Program-made: the position numbers and the translations under genes
Assembly (NCBI GenBank): GCA_005883905.1
Contig: VAYD01000181.1
Location: forward strand, 1-8,270
Direction: 5' to 3'
DNA: 8,270 nucleotides
From: Actinomycetota bacterium
Lineage (GTDB): Bacteria; Actinomycetota; Thermoleophilia; Solirubrobacterales; Solirubrobacteraceae
The notes under the pieces: generated by a model
Seen by the model: the letters and a program-made list of their open reading frames with translations, nothing else
Told to the model about the DNA's origin: nothing
Databases searched by the model: none
In this document: one piece after another, positions 5,508 to 8,270 of the stretch
Position numbering within the stretch: the first letter of the stretch is position 1
How the letters are laid out: every line of letters begins with the position of its first letter

Positions 5508-6400
5508 AGCCCGGCTTCTTCGTCAAGGAGGCGTTGCGCTCGATCCGGCGCAACCCGATCCCGAGCTTCGCCGCGATGGCGAGCATGCTGGTCACGCTGC
5601 TCGTGCTCGGCGTGTTCATCCCGATGGTGCAGGCGACCACGGGCGCCGCGAACACCGTCCGCGGCCGCGTGCTGCTCGACGTCTACATGCAGCGCGACGC
5701 GACCAGCAGCGACATCGCGCGCGTCCGCGCTCGCATCGACAACAACACGCCGCACGTCAAGAAGGTCGAGTACGTCTCCAAGGGGCAGGCCTACAAGCAG
5801 GAGTCCGCGCGCAACCCGGAGGCGTACAAGCTCCTGGGCTCGAACCCGCTGCCCGACACCTTCCGCGTGACCCCGGACGACCCCGACAACATCGGGGCGA
5901 TCCTCAACTCGCTCGCGCCCCGCAACACCGCGGGGCACCGCCAGCTCGCTGACCAGTCGATCGAGCGCGTGCGCAACGAGAAGGACCAGACCGACAAGAT
6001 CCTGACGGTCACCAAGCTCGTGAAGTGGGCGATGGTGATCCTCACCTCCTTGCTCGTGCTCGCGAGCGTGCTGTTGGTGTCGAACACGATCCGCTTGTCG
6101 CTGTTCAGCCGCCGGCGCGAGGTCGAGGTGATGAAGCTCGTCGGCGCGACCGACTGGTTCATCCGCTGGCCGTTCATGATCGAGGGCGTCGCGCTCGGCG
6201 CGATCGGCGGTGTGATGGCGGTGCTGCTGCTCGCGGTCGGCAAGGTCGCCCTGATCGACCCGCTGTCGAACGACTTCGCGCTGATCGCGGCCCCGAAGAC
6301 GATGCCGTTCTTCGCGCTCGCCGCGCTCCTGCTCGGGGCCAGCGTCGCGGTTTCCGCCGCCGGCTCCGGCCTCTCGCTGCGGCGCTTCCTAAGGGTTTAG
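5504..6400 (+). CDS. ftsX: Cell division permease-like protein FtsX
   Basis: FtsX is the membrane half of FtsEX and contacts peptidoglycan hydrolases or their activators outside the cell. The 298-residue product has four predicted membrane segments at about 22-43, 174-194, 224-245 and 268-289. Between the first two is an extracytoplasmic domain of about 130 residues (44-173) containing VYMQRDATSSDIARVRARID, KKVEYVSKGQAYKQ and NPLPDTFRVTPDDPDNI, as in the FtsX extracellular domain. The N-terminal FVKEALRSIRRNPIPSFAAM and the cytoplasmic loop SRRREVEVMKLVGATDWFIR (202-221) before segment 3 are characteristic of the family. A GAGG at 5493-5496, 7 nt before the ATG, supports the start that overlaps the ftsE stop. 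It is complete and of the usual length. Confidence 0.95.
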   Translation: MKPGFFVKEALRSIRRNPIPSFAAMASMLVTLLVLGVFIPMVQATTGAANTVRGRVLLDVYMQRDATSSDIARVRARIDNNTPHVKKVEYVSKGQAYKQESARNPEAYKLLGSNPLPDTFRVTPDDPDNIGAILNSLAPRNTAGHRQLADQSIERVRNEKDQTDKILTVTKLVKWAMVILTSLLVLASVLLVSNTIRLSLFSRRREVEVMKLVGATDWFIRWPFMIEGVALGAIGGVMAVLLLAVGKVALIDPLSNDFALIAAPKTMPFFALAALLLGASVAVSAAGSGLSLRRFLRV

Positions 6401-6402
6401 TT

Positions 6403-6428
6403 AGCCGCGCCTGTCACCATGCGCGGCT
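6403..6428. repeat. Perfect 8-bp inverted repeat between ftsX and ctpA
   Basis: AGCCGCGC (6403-6410) and GCGCGGCT (6421-6428) are exact reverse complements around a 10-nt loop (CTGTCACCAT). The repeat begins 3 nt after the ftsX stop and ends 3 nt before the ctpA ATG. In RNA it would form a strong stem that fills the whole intercistronic space. It has no T-run, so it could be a translational control hairpin, an RNA processing or stability element, or a protein-binding palindrome. Confidence 0.6.
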
Positions 6429-6431
6429 CGC

Positions 6432-7616
6432 ATGCCGCGTTATCTGTCCATCGTCGCCGCCGCGATCGTCCTGCTCGCGGCGGGCATCTACCTGGGTGGC
6501 CACCCCGATCGGCTTCCCGGGTTCATCCGCGATCCGCTCGTCCGCGACCAGGACACCCGCGTCGTGCGCGAGGCGATCCAGGACATCCGCGACACGTACT
6601 ACCGCTCGATCCCCGAGTCGCAGCTGGCCGACGACTCGGTGAAGGGCATCGTGTCGTCGCTGCACGACCGCTTCTCGAACTACTTCACGCCGAAGGAGTA
6701 CAAGCAGTTCCAGGACTTCTCGAACTCGCGCTTCTCCGGGATCGGGCTGGACGTCGCGGAACACCCGCGCGGTCTGCGGATCGTCCGCGTCTTCGACGAA
6801 TCGCCGGCCAAGCGCGCGGGCCTGCAGGCCGGCGACCTGATCACGGCGGTCGGCAGCAAGTCGCTCAAGGGCAAGCCGTCGAGTTACTCGACGTCGATCA
6901 TCAAGGGCCCGCCTGGCACCGACGTGACGATCACCGTCGTGCACAAGGGCAAGCCGCGCCGCGCCACGCTGACGCGCGCGACGGTGATCGCGCCCGTGGT
7001 CGCCTCGGCGCTGCGGACGGTGAACGGCAAGAAGCTCGCCGTCATCGGGCTGGACACGTTCACGACGCCCGGGGCCCACGCGCAGGTCTACGACGCGATC
7101 CACCGGCGCCTGAAGCAGGGCGCGCGGGGCATCGTGCTCGACCTGCGCCACAACGGCGGCGGCCTGGTGAAGGAGGCGCAGCTCGTCGCGAGCGCGTTCA
7201 TCCCGAAGGGCAAGATCGTGTCGCTGCGCGGGCGCGGCGTCGCGCCGCAGACCCTGAACGCCACCGGCGACACGGTCGCGCCGAGGACGCCGCTCGTCGT
7301 GCTGGTCGATCGCGACACCGCGTCGGCGTCCGAGATCGTCACGGGCGCGCTACAGGACCACAAGCGCGCAGAGGTCGTGGGGACGCGCACGTTCGGCAAG
7401 GGCGTCTTCCAGGAGGTCATCGAGCTGCACAACGGCGGCGCGCTCGACATCACCGCGGGCCAGTACTTCACGCCGAACGGACACAACCTCGGGGGCGGTG
7501 GCGTGACGCCGGGCGCCGGCATCCAGCCCGACGTCAAGGCTGCAGACAACCCCAAGACGCCGCGCGACGAGGCGCTGGACCGTGCCCTGAGCGTGGTCGC
7601 GGGCGAGGCCCAGTGA
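6432..7616 (+). CDS. C-terminal processing peptidase, PDZ and S41 domains (CtpA/CtpB family)
   Basis: These serine proteases act outside the membrane and cut proteins near their C termini or at regulated sites. The 394-residue product starts with an uncleaved-looking membrane anchor (about 4-22, YLSIVAAAIVLLAAGIYLGG). A helical region follows (DDSVKGIVSSLHDRFSNYFT), then a PDZ domain at about 100-185 (SGIGLDV, SPAKRAGLQAGDLITAVGSK, KGPPGTDVTITV). The S41 domain at about 188-370 has GIVLDLRHNGGGLVKEA, VLVDRDTASASEIVTGALQD, TFGKGVFQE and GGGVTPGAGIQPDV. By alignment with E. coli Prc spacing, the catalytic residues should be Ser298, Lys323 and Gln327, all present. It lies 31 bp after ftsX in the same direction. 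B. subtilis also has ctpB next to ftsEX, which supports a link to wall or division control. No ribosome binding site is visible; a hairpin occupies that place. Confidence 0.93.
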   Translation: MPRYLSIVAAAIVLLAAGIYLGGHPDRLPGFIRDPLVRDQDTRVVREAIQDIRDTYYRSIPESQLADDSVKGIVSSLHDRFSNYFTPKEYKQFQDFSNSRFSGIGLDVAEHPRGLRIVRVFDESPAKRAGLQAGDLITAVGSKSLKGKPSSYSTSIIKGPPGTDVTITVVHKGKPRRATLTRATVIAPVVASALRTVNGKKLAVIGLDTFTTPGAHAQVYDAIHRRLKQGARGIVLDLRHNGGGLVKEAQLVASAFIPKGKIVSLRGRGVAPQTLNATGDTVAPRTPLVVLVDRDTASASEIVTGALQDHKRAEVVGTRTFGKGVFQEVIELHNGGALDITAGQYFTPNGHNLGGGGVTPGAGIQPDVKAADNPKTPRDEALDRALSVVAGEAQ

Positions 7617-8270
7617 GGGGCAGGACCGTCGCGGTCCTCGAGAAGCGCGGCCGCTTCCTCGTCGGCATCCCGTTCTTCCCGCGCCACGGCGGCGACCGTC
7701 ACCGCTCGATCGCCGTCGACCGCGACCGCAACGCGCGGCCAGGCTCGCTGGTGGTGCTGCGCAGCGGCAGCGGCCGCGCGAAGATCGACCGCGTCCTGGG
7801 CAAGCCCGAGGTCGCGCGCGACGTCATCGAGGCGCTCATGATCGACCGCGGGCTGGCGCGGCGGTTCCCGCCGGGCGTCGAGCGCGCCGCGAAAGAGGCC
7901 AGCGAGACCGTCGAGCCCGGCGACCGCACCGACTTCCGCGACCTGCCGACGTTCACCATCGACCCGGTCACCGCGAAGGACTTCGACGATGCAGTCTCGG
8001 CCGAGCAGATTGATGGGAATTCCCACCCATCCCGCTGGCGGATCTGGGTCCACATCGCCGACGTGAGCGCCTACGTCAGGCCGGGCTCGCAGATCGACCG
8101 CGAGGCCTACCAGCGCGCGACGAGCGTGTACGTCCCGGGCGCGGTCGAGCCGATGCTCCCCGAGATCCTGTCCAACGGCGCGTGCTCGCTCGTGCCCGGG
8201 CAGGAGCGCCTGGCGGTCACCGTCGAGATGGAGCTGCACGGCGCCGAGGTGGTCAAGAGCACGTTCCACC
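7613..8270 (+). CDS. RNase R / RNase II family 3'-5' exoribonuclease (RNB domain), truncated by right edge
   Basis: RNB enzymes degrade RNA processively from the 3' end; RNase R handles structured RNA and tmRNA-linked decay. The visible 219 residues start at a GTG overlapping the ctpA stop (GTGA), with GAGG at 7605-7608. Residues 1-60 (VAVLEKRGRFLVGIPFF, RPGSLVVLRSGSGRAKIDRV) look like one cold-shock/OB domain. A linker follows, then the RNB domain begins at about 108: RDLPTFTIDPVTAKDFDDAV carries the magnesium-binding Asp117, Asp123, Asp125 and Asp126. WRIWVHIADVSAYVRPGSQI, ATSVYVPGAVEPMLPEILSN and ACSLVPGQERLAVTVEM follow. Only about 108 residues precede the RNB domain, far fewer than in E. 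coli RNase R, so the helix-turn-helix and one cold-shock domain seem absent. A palindrome-bearing patch at 8012-8031 encodes a small insert (IDGNSHPSR) after DDAVSAEQ. The C-terminal part, including any S1 domain, is outside the window. Confidence 0.93.
   Translation, partial: MRGRTVAVLEKRGRFLVGIPFFPRHGGDRHRSIAVDRDRNARPGSLVVLRSGSGRAKIDRVLGKPEVARDVIEALMIDRGLARRFPPGVERAAKEASETVEPGDRTDFRDLPTFTIDPVTAKDFDDAVSAEQIDGNSHPSRWRIWVHIADVSAYVRPGSQIDREAYQRATSVYVPGAVEPMLPEILSNGACSLVPGQERLAVTVEMELHGAEVVKSTFH
8012..8031. repeat. Short palindromic, AT-richer patch inside the RNase gene
   Basis: TGGGAATTCCCA (8014-8025) is a perfect 12-bp palindrome, and GATGGG (8012-8017) also pairs with CCCATC (8026-8031) in an alternative stem. 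It encodes residues around IDGNSHPS between the catalytic aspartates and the WRIWVHIADV strand, where family members vary in loop length. Base composition is visibly less GC-rich than the rest of the gene. Confidence 0.45.

Noticed and set aside
6419..6431. ATG at 6419 in the hairpin loop as an alternative ctpA start
   Set aside because: It is 13 nt from the true start and therefore out of frame; ATG 6432 leads directly into the membrane anchor expected of this family.
7088..8269. Long minus-strand open frame opposite ctpA and the RNase gene
   Set aside because: Both plus-strand genes have complete catalytic motifs. The minus translation is low-complexity with no family pattern.

Overview
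The window looks like chromosomal DNA from a high-GC actinobacterium. The best guess is class Thermoleophilia (Solirubrobacterales-like). This is inferred from the very high GC content, the start codons preceded by a TANNNT box at 6-8 nt instead of a Shine-Dalgarno sequence (the actinobacterial leaderless pattern), and the gene content and order. Nothing in the window fixes the species. There are no rRNA, tRNA, CRISPR, phage or transposase genes.

Region 1 (1-2592) is NAD metabolism beside a broken gene. An MDR-family quinone oxidoreductase / zinc-less alcohol dehydrogenase-like gene runs leftward from 747 and off the left edge. It carries a frameshift plus a small internal deletion near 545-565, so it is called a pseudogene, with sequence error as the alternative. 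Diverging from it are nadC (770-1597) and nadA (1594-2592), which overlap by ATGA and supply two of the three enzymes of de novo quinolinate/NAD synthesis; nadB is not in the window. The 22 bp between the divergent starts appears to hold two overlapping, mirror-placed leaderless promoters.

Region 2 (2593-2933) is a 341-bp non-coding gap between convergent genes. It contains two direct copies of a roughly 40-48 bp element ending in GAAGGACGTTTCTC, the first forming a long two-part hairpin that looks like a bidirectional terminator, plus other GC-rich inverted repeats.

Region 3 (2934-4556, minus strand) is a two-gene unit: an M16 zinc peptidase with all expected zinc ligands, then a 118-aa protein resembling a nucleotidyltransferase fold that has lost its catalytic DxD.

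Region 4 (4638-8270, plus strand) is a cell-division and envelope cluster: ftsE (long C-terminal tail), ftsX (ATGA overlap), a PDZ/S41 C-terminal processing protease (31 bp downstream, behind an 8-bp inverted repeat), and an RNase R/II-family exoribonuclease (GTGA overlap, cut by the right edge). FtsEX senses or drives cell-wall hydrolysis in division. A CtpB-type protease next to ftsEX is also the arrangement in Bacillus subtilis, so a periplasmic proteolysis role linked to wall remodelling is plausible.

Most of the window is recognisable housekeeping DNA, and I see no convincing new multi-gene system. The points most worth a second look are the overlapping divergent leaderless promoters, the repeated hairpin element, the broken oxidoreductase, the degenerate nucleotidyltransferase-like protein and the small hairpins at ftsX/ctpA and inside the RNase gene.
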